IMG/VR virus record: IMGVR_UViG_3300037493_003260
Location: 1-64,000 of that record
Length of the DNA stretch: 64,000 bases
DNA from: a virus
Reading direction: 5' to 3' (one strand)
Shown here piece after piece: positions 44,282-52,667 of this stretch; the stretch's first letter is position 1, and the number at the start of each line of letters is the position of its first letter. The translations under genes and the position numbers were made by a program. A model generated the notes under the pieces. The model searched no databases. It saw only the letters and a list, made by a program, of their open reading frames with translations, and had not been told where the DNA came from.

Positions 44282-46965
44282 ACTTTTTTACCATAGAATG
44301 TTAAGTGGCTTTTTTCATCATCATCAGGCCTACGAAAGCCGTTGCTGTTTGCTAACCGTGTGGTTCCTGCAACCCCTGCGCTAAACTGTGCTTTGGCATT
44401 TTTGATGCACAAATTGACAACAGCGGCAACTGCATCTGCAAGGTCCTTGCTTCCTTCTTTGCGACCTTCTTCAAGTGACCTTCGATAAGACATCTCTGGA
44501 TGGTCCACTTTGCCGTTTGGTTTTCGGATGAGTTCTTCGCACTCGCGAATGAAAACTGGGTGGTGATAAATGTCAAGCAAACCTTTGTAGATTTGTTCTT
44601 TCAAGGTGTCGTAGGCTTCGGTACTTCTGTCAACTGATTGTACCTCGGCAGGGATACCTTGCTTAATTAAAAGCTGCACGCTGTCAACAGAGTTGTGAAC
44701 AAAGATACCAGCAGACAAAGCAAAATTATGTGTGGCTGGAACTTCGATGTCGTATACGTCTTCATACCCAGCAAACTCAACAGAGACAACTTTATGGTTG
44801 TTGGCACCGCACTTAGTTTTGCTAATTTTATCCTTGGTTTCTTGGCTTCGTTTTTTGCCCGTCCAATAACCAGGATTGCCCTTGTGAGCATCAGACATCT
44901 TCTTGGCATACACGGGGTCTTGCCAAAGTTTTTTAATGCTAGCACTAATCTTTTTTGCATTGGCAGCATCGGGCGGCTTTAACAGTGCTGGGAGATTAAA
45001 CTTTTTGTTTCTCTCAGCCATCAACTGTGCTTGCCGTTTGCGTTCACCAGGAATGGCCCAACGTTTTTCACTAAGGGCTTTGTGTAGTGCTACGTGTTTC
45101 TTTACGTGAATATAGACCAAGTTTTCTGGGCTATTGTTTAAAGGGTTAAAATCTTTATGATGAACAACAAAATCTTTTGGCTTAGGACCATAGCAGGTAG
45201 CAGCAACTACGTTATGCGTAAAATCCCAGGTTTTAGTCTCAGCATTATAAATCTGTTCATACTGTCGGACAGAGCCATCCTTACGCTTGTAAGGCTTCAC
45301 GTATTTTGTATACAAAGGCATTAAACTGTCACCAGGCTGTAAAAACTGCACCTGTCTGTAGGTGCCATCACGCATGAGTATCGGGTGGTCTGGAGTAAAT
45401 TCAACAGTCTCGCCGCTATCCAAAGTTACACGGTATACGGGAACTTTGGTACCAGTTTTTCTTACAGGCTTACAAAGTGCTGGAACAATGCATCCAGCCT
45501 TTAAATCGTAAGAATATATCCACGTTTCCTTGGTAAGTTCGTCTATTCGTAAGTCGTTACCATTCAACAACTTAACCTTGTTGCTTCCTAAAGTACATTG
45601 CCAGCCATCATACGTAACCATTTTAATATTAAAGCCACTTTTATAAAGACCTTGTATAAACTGACGAAATTCATCAAAAATAATCTCTTGTCCAGGACGT
45701 GCTCGGACCTGCATCATAAAATCAATGACTGCAGCAGGCTGCTTCTGTGTACTAATATTTGCAGTTGAAAGTCCCTCAGCTTTAGTCAATTCTTTTATGT
45801 AGTCGTCGCTGAGATTGATACTCTTATTACGAGTAAAGTGCCCCATGGCAATGCCCGAATAGTCACCAGATTCTTTGCCTTTGGCCAAGTCAATGTGTAT
45901 AAAATAAGGCTGATTCTTAATCGGTCTAAAGAAATCCTTGAATTTCAATTTTAAAATGTCGTTTGTCCAAATGGCATCTCCTTCAACAGGAGACACACGA
46001 TTGGGGTTTATGATGTCCTTGATGCGAGATTTGTATTTAAAATAGCCCTCAGCGGCTGTTGAACCCTCACACTCGTAGATACGCTTTGCGTCTTCAGGAC
46101 TCTTTAAATAGTCATCTGCGAAGTCAGCCTTGGTACGTTTAACATTCCAAACCCACGTTGGGGCTTTCACGCGAAAGGTCTTTGCTTCCTTCTCTGCCTG
46201 CTGATAACGAATCATCATAAAATCGTTGTCGTCACGTTTGTATGATATCAACATCGTTTTACGATTAGAACCAAAGCGCGTTTTTTGAGTGGAGACAAGG
46301 GCTGTGTAGAGCTTGTCGGCCTTGCCTGGGTCAAAACCCCCCACTTCGTCGAAGATGGCCAGAAGAATATTTAAGCCTTCGCCAGTGTACTCTTCGCTAT
46401 CCAGTGAATAAGCCGTGATAGCCTTCGGAAATTTGATTTCACGCGTTTGAATGTCTGCTTTAAGGTCAAGACCGTGTTCCTCAAACCAGTTCTTTTTGGT
46501 TTTTGGATTTCTGCAAACGCGAATCATAGCAATAAGATTTTTAAAGAACACGTCTTTGGCAAGTCGTGCGTTTAGAGAAACGTTAGCTAAGTCGATTGCG
46601 GACTCAGGGGCATCCTCGGAGTTGTTATTGATGCCTAGCATTTTCTGCGGATTTCTCATGCACAGCAATTTATACACACAGTAAAGAAAGACCTTACAAA
46701 TCGTTCGGTCCTTCCCACCCCCCTTGCCCACCAATGCAATACCCTCGTCATATGTGGCATCCCATATCAGTGGGTCAGTGCCAAGCATGGCCTCCACGAA
46801 TTTCTGCTGCTCTGGATAACAAGGCTCGTGCAAAAACTTTTCAAAGAAGACCGAAGGTGAAACTGGAATCTCTTCCCAAGTGTCATCAGTGCGGCGCAAT
46901 GATTTGCTAGCAGCTGACGCTGCATTTTTTACCAGTTCAAAATCACTATTGTCCTGGAGTGACAT
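44278..46965 (-). CDS. terL: Terminase large subunit interrupted by an intein
   Basis: The precursor has 895 residues; after splicing it has 593. ATPase: an atypical Walker A ALVGKGGGKDR (about 77-87) and Walker B LLAIFDEVGG (201-210). Nuclease: FIHIDLAKGKESGD (Asp359), TYDGWQ-SVDS (Asp453, with the intein directly after) and a C-terminal DLADAVAAV. It packages DNA through the portal. It overlaps the small terminase gene by 20 bases. The gene symbol is used for function only. Confidence 0.92.
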   Translation of the reverse strand: MSLQDNSDFELVKNAASAASKSLRRTDDTWEEIPVSPSVFFEKFLHEPCYPEQQKFVEAMLGTDPLIWDATYDEGIALVGKGGGKDRTICKVFLYCVYKLLCMRNPQKMLGINNNSEDAPESAIDLANVSLNARLAKDVFFKNLIAMIRVCRNPKTKKNWFEEHGLDLKADIQTREIKFPKAITAYSLDSEEYTGEGLNILLAIFDEVGGFDPGKADKLYTALVSTQKTRFGSNRKTMLISYKRDDNDFMMIRYQQAEKEAKTFRVKAPTWVWNVKRTKADFADDYLKSPEDAKRIYECEGSTAAEGYFKYKSRIKDIINPNRVSPVEGDAIWTNDILKLKFKDFFRPIKNQPYFIHIDLAKGKESGDYSGIAMGHFTRNKSINLSDDYIKELTKAEGLSTANISTQKQPAAVIDFMMQVRARPGQEIIFDEFRQFIQGLYKSGFNIKMVTYDGWQCTLGSNKVKLLNGNDLRIDELTKETWIYSYDLKAGCIVPALCKPVRKTGTKVPVYRVTLDSGETVEFTPDHPILMRDGTYRQVQFLQPGDSLMPLYTKYVKPYKRKDGSVRQYEQIYNAETKTWDFTHNVVAATCYGPKPKDFVVHHKDFNPLNNSPENLVYIHVKKHVALHKALSEKRWAIPGERKRQAQLMAERNKKFNLPALLKPPDAANAKKISASIKKLWQDPVYAKKMSDAHKGNPGYWTGKKRSQETKDKISKTKCGANNHKVVSVEFAGYEDVYDIEVPATHNFALSAGIFVHNSVDSVQLLIKQGIPAEVQSVDRSTEAYDTLKEQIYKGLLDIYHHPVFIRECEELIRKPNGKVDHPEMSYRRSLEEGRKEGSKDLADAVAAVVNLCIKNAKAQFSAGVAGTTRLANSNGFRRPDDDEKSHLTFYGKKV
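44692..45597 (-). mobile_element. HNH intein in terminase (302 residues)
   Basis: Precursor residues 457-758, from CTLGSNKVKLLNG to GIFVHN, with Ser as +1 residue. TPDH at 524-527 is block B. The endonuclease is HNH type (FVVHHKDFNPLNNSPENL, about 599-616), followed by NUMOD3-like segments (SQETKDKISKTKCG). It is inserted in the RNase H-like nuclease domain, three residues after the Asp of TYDGWQ. Confidence 0.93.
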
Positions 46966-47569
46966 CTTTTAGCTCTGGTAATTGCAAATTTTCCAAATCG
47001 TCGGCAATCCGATTAAGCAGGTCCCCATCCTGAATATGCTTTTTAAGTATGTTGTTTATTTGTGTAACGTAAAGTACAAATACGTTGTTAGTAATTTGTG
47101 TCTTTGGAGTACTTCGACTATCTAACTTGGCTTTTATTTCTAGCATCTTTGCCAGAGCATCGGTAAACTTCTTTAGGTCAGCTGGATTGGGAAGTTTATG
47201 CTCTTGGTCATTGCACGTTTTCATGTAACGATAAAAAACAGACCGCAGCATCGTAATTTCGTTATCGACAATTGCGATAGAAGATGGGTCTGATTCAACA
47301 ATAGTTTCAAGCCGTTTAAGAATATCGTTTTCGTCAAACTCTGTTGGAGAAAAAGCAATCCGTGGCCTACCTAAACTTGCACCGCCGTGTTCACGACAAC
47401 GCCCTGTTCCAATGTGGTCAGTGCCCTCGCCCGCAGGCCGAACGCAATAGCCATCTTTATAGCGAAGCCGTGCATTGCACAATTGGCCAGGCTCTTTTTT
47501 GACAGGGAGTAATTTACCAGTCTCGGTTACGTCTATTTTGAGGCGTGATTTTTTAGAGTGGGTAGTCAT
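46946..47569 (-). CDS. terS: Terminase small subunit
   Basis: About 207 residues from MTTHSKKSRL. A Cys/His cluster (CNARLRYKDGYC then GTDHIGTGRCREHGG) at about residues 29-62 is typical of small terminases of this group. The rest is helical with a long C-terminal part. The start is unsure: ATG 47569, ATG 47635 and TTG 47650 all lack a ribosome site. An HNH gene ends just upstream (47676), so its arrival may have removed the native one. Confidence 0.7.
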   Translation of the reverse strand: MTTHSKKSRLKIDVTETGKLLPVKKEPGQLCNARLRYKDGYCVRPAGEGTDHIGTGRCREHGGASLGRPRIAFSPTEFDENDILKRLETIVESDPSSIAIVDNEITMLRSVFYRYMKTCNDQEHKLPNPADLKKFTDALAKMLEIKAKLDSRSTPKTQITNNVFVLYVTQINNILKKHIQDGDLLNRIADDLENLQLPELKDVTPGQ

Positions 47570-47675
47570 AGGGAGTGTGCCAAAAGGATACAGTGTAGAG
47601 GGGAGAGGCAAAAAAGACGAGAATAGTCCTTCCATGTATAGTAGTACCAAACAGGCTAAAAAACAAGTAGCAGCA

Positions 47676-48107
47676 TTAAAATAGTTTGTCTTTCCTGTAG
47701 GAAACGACTCGTTTACAGTGCTGTAAAAACTGTTCGGTAGTCAAACTAGCCTTTGCTATATTGCATGTACGGCAGCAAGACCTGCAGTTTTCTGGAGTGT
47801 ATCCTAGGGTGCTATCAATTCTATCTATGCCATAGTTGTCATTAGGAGTACCACAATAGCTGCAAGGTTGGCTTCCTATGGATATGAACTGTACTTTTGT
47901 GAGTAACCAGGTGAGCTTTCTACTGGTAGCCCCTGATTTCACACGACCGTAACGCTGGTTTTGCTGCGGGGTCAGGGGCATCGGAAGGCCTAGTAGCGCA
48001 TTGCGAACACAGTGTTTGCATGTTTTAGGATTGCTGTTCTGATACTGTTCCGAAATGGGGTAATATCCACTGCAAGTTTTACAGCGAAATCTAGCACTAT
48101 TGGGCAT
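47676..48107 (-). CDS. HNH homing endonuclease with zinc ribbon
   Basis: A 143-residue member of the four-protein paralogous set. The ribbon is CKTC...CKHC near the N-terminus and the core is CSYCG, GIDRIDSTLGY and CCRTCNIAK. It lies between the sigma-region-4 regulator and the small terminase gene. Confidence 0.85.
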   Translation of the reverse strand: MPNSARFRCKTCSGYYPISEQYQNSNPKTCKHCVRNALLGLPMPLTPQQNQRYGRVKSGATSRKLTWLLTKVQFISIGSQPCSYCGTPNDNYGIDRIDSTLGYTPENCRSCCRTCNIAKASLTTEQFLQHCKRVVSYRKDKLF

Positions 48108-48110
48108 AGT

Positions 48111-48488
48111 CTAAGGTTTAGGAGTTTTTTTCGCTGAAAAAAGTTGCTTCTGGATAGCCTTGATTGCCCTGGTCTTTAAATCGTGAACTCCTTGCTGTGT
48201 AATACTAAATTTTTCAGCAATTTGCAGTTCTGTAGATGGCTCGTCATCCCCAAGACCAAATGTCATTGAAAGGACTTGCTGCTGCCGTGGAGTAAGTTTT
48301 TCTATAGCTTCATATACGCTGTCAAGCGCATCGAGTTGATAGGGACTCAGGTTTGACTCTGATGAATTGCTTAGAGAACACATCTTGTCAACCAATTCTT
48401 TTTCAAAGGCGTTTAAAGATTTGTAGCCCCCCGCCCTGCGTTCAAGCGAGTTAAAATCGACTGAATAAATTTTAGACTTTCGTGCCAT
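48111..48488 (-). CDS. Sigma region 4-like transcription regulator
   Basis: A 125-residue protein starting at ATG 48488 behind AAAGGGAGAC, inside the end of the upstream gene; the longer frame is not needed. The C-terminal half is a sigma70 region 4: LTPRQQQVLSMTFGLGDDEPS then the helix-turn-helix LQIAEKFSITQQGVHDLKTR. Placed before terminase and virion genes, it is a good candidate late-gene activator (ArpU/region 4-type). Confidence 0.8.
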   Translation of the reverse strand: MARKSKIYSVDFNSLERRAGGYKSLNAFEKELVDKMCSLSNSSESNLSPYQLDALDSVYEAIEKLTPRQQQVLSMTFGLGDDEPSTELQIAEKFSITQQGVHDLKTRAIKAIQKQLFSAKKTPKP

Positions 48489-49017
48489 TGCCCGTGTCTC
48501 CCTTTCTCCAGGTATCTGTCTTGTGCTCTTCCTGCTTGTCCCAGCCGTCCAATACCCAAAGGCTGGAGCAGAGCGAGCAAATTTCAAGAAAGCTTTCCTC
48601 TGCAATGTTGACTCTCAAATCCATCAGCAGTTCATATATTCGTGCCAGGTACCCCTCACGCTCACATCCCCGTACGGATTCCTCGTTGTACCTCCGCAGT
48701 TTTTCAACGAAGACTGGAAAAAACTCTGTCTTGGTTGCCACGGTTGTGCATTTCATTTCAGCGGTACCCCCTGGGCTAAGGTGATAGCCCCGCTTCAGCC
48801 AGTTGATGTACTGGTAGCAGCCAATTTTCAATAAGTCTTTTTCGAGGGTCATATTACGGTATCGCTTCACGTACTTTGCTTGTGTGCCAATCAGCCAATT
48901 CCAACCGAAGTCTTCCACCAGTTCGTCAGTGGCTTCCTTCCCTGCATTCGTGGAAGCATACTTCACGCCGCCGTACTCAAATTGATTTCTAAGTAAATCA
49001 ATAAACGTAACACTCAT
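48472..49017 (-). CDS. Hypothetical protein
   Basis: A 181-residue helical protein with a Trp/Tyr-rich middle (FGWNWLIGTQAKYVKRYRNM) and two close Cys residues (ICSLCSSLWVLDGW). It overlaps the LAGLIDADG stop (ATGA) upstream and the sigma-like gene downstream. The family is not recognised. Confidence 0.6.
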   Translation of the reverse strand: MSVTFIDLLRNQFEYGGVKYASTNAGKEATDELVEDFGWNWLIGTQAKYVKRYRNMTLEKDLLKIGCYQYINWLKRGYHLSPGGTAEMKCTTVATKTEFFPVFVEKLRRYNEESVRGCEREGYLARIYELLMDLRVNIAEESFLEICSLCSSLWVLDGWDKQEEHKTDTWRKGDTGNGTKV

Positions 49018-49541
49018 TTTGGAACTCCTCTATGGTTTAATTTGTGCATTTTATCCTTTAATCGTAATTTAAATTTACCAAGCTGCTTGTGTTTAATAGA
49101 CTTCATTCCCCACAGTTTTCCTTGCAATAAGAGTTGTTCATAATCGAATAAAACAGCCACCTGAGCTTTTTTAATTACAAGATACGGATAAATAGCCTTA
49201 GCAAGGAACAGGGCCTGCTGGTATTGAATTTCCAAATGGTAAATTGTTTTTCTAAACTTGTAATTAAATCCAGGCCCTTCGTAGTATTTACGAACTGTGT
49301 TTTTTGATAAATTATGCTTATTAATGTATCCCCCGAATATCTTGTGCAAGAGTTTGATTATCTTTAGATTTGTATTCGTTACTACAATAAGAGGCACCAC
49401 AGCTACATGCCGTTTGCCAGAACTCCCTAAAGAACTCTTTTTTGTCAACGTGATGCATCCGTCACCATCAATAAAACCCGCAGTATATGCTAGAAAATTA
49501 TCGGAGACCCCATGCGTTCTATCAATAAAAGTTTTTGTCAT
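49014..49541 (-). CDS. Free-standing LAGLIDADG homing endonuclease
   Basis: A 175-residue protein with one clear LAGLIDADG helix (FLAYTAGFIDGDGCI, about residues 17-31) and a weaker second one (LAKAIYPYLVIKKAQ region). With a single motif it may act as a dimer. Unlike the capsid intron gene it is not within an intron that I can detect: neighbouring genes are complete on both sides. It has a strong AAGGAGAAACTGC ribosome site. Confidence 0.85.
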   Translation of the reverse strand: MTKTFIDRTHGVSDNFLAYTAGFIDGDGCITLTKKSSLGSSGKRHVAVVPLIVVTNTNLKIIKLLHKIFGGYINKHNLSKNTVRKYYEGPGFNYKFRKTIYHLEIQYQQALFLAKAIYPYLVIKKAQVAVLFDYEQLLLQGKLWGMKSIKHKQLGKFKLRLKDKMHKLNHRGVPK

Positions 49542-49552
49542 GCAGTTTCTCC

Positions 49553-50872
49553 TTAATCGAAATCGTCAGGCCCCAACGGGTTGGAGTCCTGGTTAGGTGC
49601 TAGAAATCCCAGCACTGGTTCTATTTTTTTATTACGTACTTTTTCGATGTTGTTGTAAAAATATTCGGGCTTTAAAATTAGCAACCCCTCACTTGTCAGG
49701 GACTTTTCGTCAATGGCGGTAATTGCAGCCGTGACCACAAGTTCTTTCATGTGTGCGCCAGTATATTTGTCCGTTTTTTGAGCAATGTCTTCTAGATTCA
49801 CGCCATCCATTTTGTAGGTTTTTGTGTACAGTGCCAGCATCCGCAATCTGCCCTCGACACTAGGAAGGCCAATATCCAGGATACGGTCGAAACGCCCAGG
49901 GCGATTTCGCAAGGCGGTTTCTACGTTGTCTACCTGGTTGGTAGTCGCAATCACAATGATAAAATGATTTTCAACAAGGCCGTCCAACTGGTTCATTAGT
50001 TCCCCAAGCAATGAGGCATTCCTAACAGATTGTCTGTCTTCACTGTAGAGGTCAATGTCTTCGAGAAACAGAATTGACGGGGACAACTCACGGGCCATGT
50101 CACAAACTACTTTGACATGCTGGCTGCGCTCTAAAAATCTAGGAGTGACCCACAGAAACGTGCAGTTCGTTGAATTGCAGATAATCTTTCCAATGAGAGT
50201 TTTCCCAGTCCCTGGGGGACCTTGAAGGATTATACCCCTTTTAAATTTGATGTTGTTTTTCCTGTAGACTTCGATATTGCTAATCATTCCGTCGATATTC
50301 AGTTGCAGTTCCGTTTTTACTCTCGTAGGAATAACAACGTCATCCCAGGTATAGTTACTGGTTGGAATAAACGACAGGCTAGCATCAATTTTGGCATTAC
50401 GAAGATAGTTATGTTCTTTGGCAAAAGCTTCCAGGTCCTTTAAAAAGGACTTTGCGCAATCTTCGGCAGTGTCTTGATAGAAAACGGTTACCCACCAACC
50501 CTCGTTATGGTAGCTGTTTTGGAATTCCAAAATAAACCGCGTGTTTTCTTTTTCAAGGAAAAAGCAACCTTCAGTAAGGCAGCTCTTATAGGTCTTGGGG
50601 GCAACCTCAATGTCCTCTTTTTTGGGTGTTTGAAATCCGTTACTGCCGATACTTTTCTGGGCCAGCTTGACAAAGCGGTTTGTTTCAAGAAAAGCGTCTA
50701 AAGAAGTAACAATGATATTACGGAAATATCGTCCAACATACTCCTCGTATACCCGAAAGATGCGGTCTGCTGGGCAGCCAAGAAAGACTTGGGCTTCATG
50801 CAGCATGTAATCATTATGCCAAGCACCCAAACGGATAGCCTGAGCGAGTCCCTCAATAGTTTCTTTTCGCAT
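49553..50872 (-). CDS. AAA+ ATPase (Cdc48/proteasome-ATPase-like)
   Basis: A 439-residue protein. Residues ~1-170 form a unique N-terminal region. The ATPase has Walker A GPPGTGKT (218-225), Walker B ILFLEDID (267-274), a sensor ATTNQ and the arginine finger pattern NRPGRFDR (323-330). This is the classic-clade AAA signature seen in unfoldases. Two small membrane proteins follow downstream. The target is unknown; it may remodel host or virion proteins. Confidence 0.85.
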   Translation of the reverse strand: MRKETIEGLAQAIRLGAWHNDYMLHEAQVFLGCPADRIFRVYEEYVGRYFRNIIVTSLDAFLETNRFVKLAQKSIGSNGFQTPKKEDIEVAPKTYKSCLTEGCFFLEKENTRFILEFQNSYHNEGWWVTVFYQDTAEDCAKSFLKDLEAFAKEHNYLRNAKIDASLSFIPTSNYTWDDVVIPTRVKTELQLNIDGMISNIEVYRKNNIKFKRGIILQGPPGTGKTLIGKIICNSTNCTFLWVTPRFLERSQHVKVVCDMARELSPSILFLEDIDLYSEDRQSVRNASLLGELMNQLDGLVENHFIIVIATTNQVDNVETALRNRPGRFDRILDIGLPSVEGRLRMLALYTKTYKMDGVNLEDIAQKTDKYTGAHMKELVVTAAITAIDEKSLTSEGLLILKPEYFYNNIEKVRNKKIEPVLGFLAPNQDSNPLGPDDFD

Positions 50873-50874
50873 GA

Positions 50875-51105
50875 TTATTTCTTTCTGTTAGAGATTTTGT
50901 GTCGCAACCATCGGTAGAATTTATTATTGTATGCCATCAAACTGTCAATAGCAGTAAACGTAAAACCCATGTCCACCAATAAAATGAGTGCAATGATTAC
51001 TGTTAGGAGATGCTCTGACCATCCCTGAAGCAAGAGAGCAATCAGCACCAACGGTGGAAGCCATTTTACAAAGCCCCGTTGCGGAGGCTTCCGCGCCTTT
51101 AACAT
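50875..51105 (-). CDS. Small membrane protein, paralogue A
   Basis: A 76-residue protein with a long hydrophobic region (residues ~15-45, probably two short spans) and the tail GFTFTAIDSLMAYNNKFYRW followed by basic residues. It is paralogous to the upstream gene (GFEFSALDRLIEVNNKLRTW), so the two arose by tandem duplication. It lies directly before the AAA ATPase in the text order and after it in distance; all three overlap or abut. Confidence 0.65.
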   Translation of the reverse strand: MLKARKPPQRGFVKWLPPLVLIALLLQGWSEHLLTVIIALILLVDMGFTFTAIDSLMAYNNKFYRWLRHKISNRKK

Positions 51106-51386
51106 ACTTTTTTCTTTCGTTTTGTAGTGAATTTCCGTAACACCCAGGTCCGCAGTTTGTTGTTCACTTCTATCAGCCTGTCCAGAGCTGAAAATTCAAA
51201 CCCAATCTCAAACATCAGAATGACCACGATGAAGGCTTCTAAAAGTTGCATGGGACACAGATAAAGAAGTCCTGTCACTCCAATAAGATGCAGCCATTTT
51301 AATGAGTTACGGACAACACGCTTAGTCCGTTTGCCCAGCCGTGCCAAAGAAATCTGGAGAGAAGCAAGCACTTGTTGTATGTTCAT
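51099..51386 (-). CDS. Small membrane protein, paralogue B
   Basis: A 95-residue protein. A basic amphipathic N-terminus (~1-30) precedes a hydrophobic region (LIGVTGLLYLCPMQLLEAFI) and the shared GF-x-F-x-A-x-D motif. The start overlaps the upstream TGA and the stop overlaps the next gene. Confidence 0.65.
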   Translation of the reverse strand: MNIQQVLASLQISLARLGKRTKRVVRNSLKWLHLIGVTGLLYLCPMQLLEAFIVVILMFEIGFEFSALDRLIEVNNKLRTWVLRKFTTKRKKKVC

Positions 51387-51553
51387 TTTGGGTAGATTAC
51401 TCGCTTTCTGCGTACCACGATTATTCTGTCGCCTTTAATCAAGTGGTAGGCACGGCCTCCTGTAACAAGAATGCGCCCTAAGAACTTTGAGCCATCAATT
51501 ATCTCAAGGCTTTTTACGGGAATGGCTACCCGTACAATACTCATCTTTCTCAT
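51383..51553 (-). CDS. Small basic beta protein (56 residues)
   Basis: Begins MRKMSIVRVAIPVKS and ends KRVIYPK. It overlaps both neighbours by four bases (ATGA at each end), which supports a real gene despite its size. The sequence suggests a small beta-barrel (RILVTGGRAYHLIKGDRIIV), similar in style to nucleic-acid binders. No family is recognised. Confidence 0.6.
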   Translation of the reverse strand: MRKMSIVRVAIPVKSLEIIDGSKFLGRILVTGGRAYHLIKGDRIIVVRRKRVIYPK

Positions 51554-52122
51554 TTTGTTGCCTCAGTCTCTGGCTTCTTTGAAGCCTTCTCTACATCAAA
51601 CCCTGCCCCGAATTTCTGAATGTGCTCTTTGTATTCTTCGCTCAGAAAATCCGTCAACTGTTTGAAGTTGTGAAAGATTTTTCCGCCATTCTTAAAGTTA
51701 TCTCGTAGCAACGAAAGAATCCAGTCATTGAATTCTGTCACGGCTTGGTAACTCACAGTGTAGATGGGAATGCCCTTTTGCCATGCCTCCACAATTTCGT
51801 GAACAGTTCCGCCATACTTTTTCGCAGGGTCATACAAAAGAATCAGAAACTTTGATGTATTGACGCAAGTTAAATCCGAGCGACGAATATCTGCTAATAC
51901 CCTATCCCAGATTAGCCATTCTCCACCACGTTTCAGATTCTCCAGTTTCTTTTTTTGTTCTTCCATGGTTGTAGCCAAACTGTGGTTGCACTCTGACTTG
52001 CATGGGTCTAAAACAATGAACCCATCATCGGCCAAAGTTTTCGTGAGTTTTTCACGCCAACCGATGCCCCCATCAGCAGCATCCTGGATACTTCCAACTA
52101 AATATGTGCTGTATCTTAACAT
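51550..52122 (-). CDS. Nucleoside 2-deoxyribosyltransferase-like protein
   Basis: A 190-residue protein. YLVGSIQDAADGGIGWREKL at the N-terminus and DLTCVNTSKFLILLYDPAKK followed by GGTVHEIVEAWQKGIPIYTV match the Rossmann-like fold of the deoxyribosyltransferase family, with the Glu of TVHEI at the usual catalytic spot. It may swap bases in nucleotide pools or cleave modified nucleosides. It lies just downstream of an HNH gene. Confidence 0.7.
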   Translation of the reverse strand: MLRYSTYLVGSIQDAADGGIGWREKLTKTLADDGFIVLDPCKSECNHSLATTMEEQKKKLENLKRGGEWLIWDRVLADIRRSDLTCVNTSKFLILLYDPAKKYGGTVHEIVEAWQKGIPIYTVSYQAVTEFNDWILSLLRDNFKNGGKIFHNFKQLTDFLSEEYKEHIQKFGAGFDVEKASKKPETEATK

Positions 52123-52667
52123 GTTTGAATCCTATCCGTATGCCTTGCTATTTGCATACAATGCTCAATAAACTCCGAGCGAGAAGAATCTACTTTCATC
52201 CAGTTACACAGTTTGCAACAAGAAACCAGATTCTCTAAAGTGTACCCTATGGTGTTATCTACACGGTCTAAGCCAATGGTATCAATGGAATTTCCACAAT
52301 AGCTACAGGATTTATTCCAGAATTGCATAAACTCTGCAAAAGAAATATCGAAAGATACTGGCTTGGACCTTTTGGAAGCATTGCGTCTGTAGTTTCCAAA
52401 ACACTGCCTGGGCGACATACGGTACTTTTCCTTGTTTTTGATTTTGTTCTTTCTTTTGTAACCCGCAACAGCTTCTGGATGAGTTGCCTGCCAAGTGGCT
52501 ACCCGTGTCAGTGCAGCATTGGTATGTTTTATATAGTAGGCAGCCTGCTCAAGTTTTATGCATTCTTTACAGAGACACGTAAGTCCGCTTTTTGTAGATT
52601 TGTTATTATAAAACTGCCTTGAAGTTTTAAACTTTTTACAGCAAGGGCACAGTCGGTAACTTCTCAT
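52116..52667 (-). CDS. HNH homing endonuclease with zinc ribbon
   Basis: A 183-residue paralogue of the genes at 14554, 47676 and 61780. It has the ribbon CPCC...CKEC and the core CSYCG, GLDRVDNTIGYT and CCKLCNWMK. It overlaps the metallophosphoesterase stop (ATGA) and the start of the next gene. Confidence 0.87.
   Translation of the reverse strand: MRSYRLCPCCKKFKTSRQFYNNKSTKSGLTCLCKECIKLEQAAYYIKHTNAALTRVATWQATHPEAVAGYKRKNKIKNKEKYRMSPRQCFGNYRRNASKRSKPVSFDISFAEFMQFWNKSCSYCGNSIDTIGLDRVDNTIGYTLENLVSCCKLCNWMKVDSSRSEFIEHCMQIARHTDRIQTC

Noticed and set aside
49014-49541. A third intron around the lone LAGLIDADG gene
   Set aside because: No S or R element is seen nearby and both flanking genes are complete, with overlapping stop and start codons.
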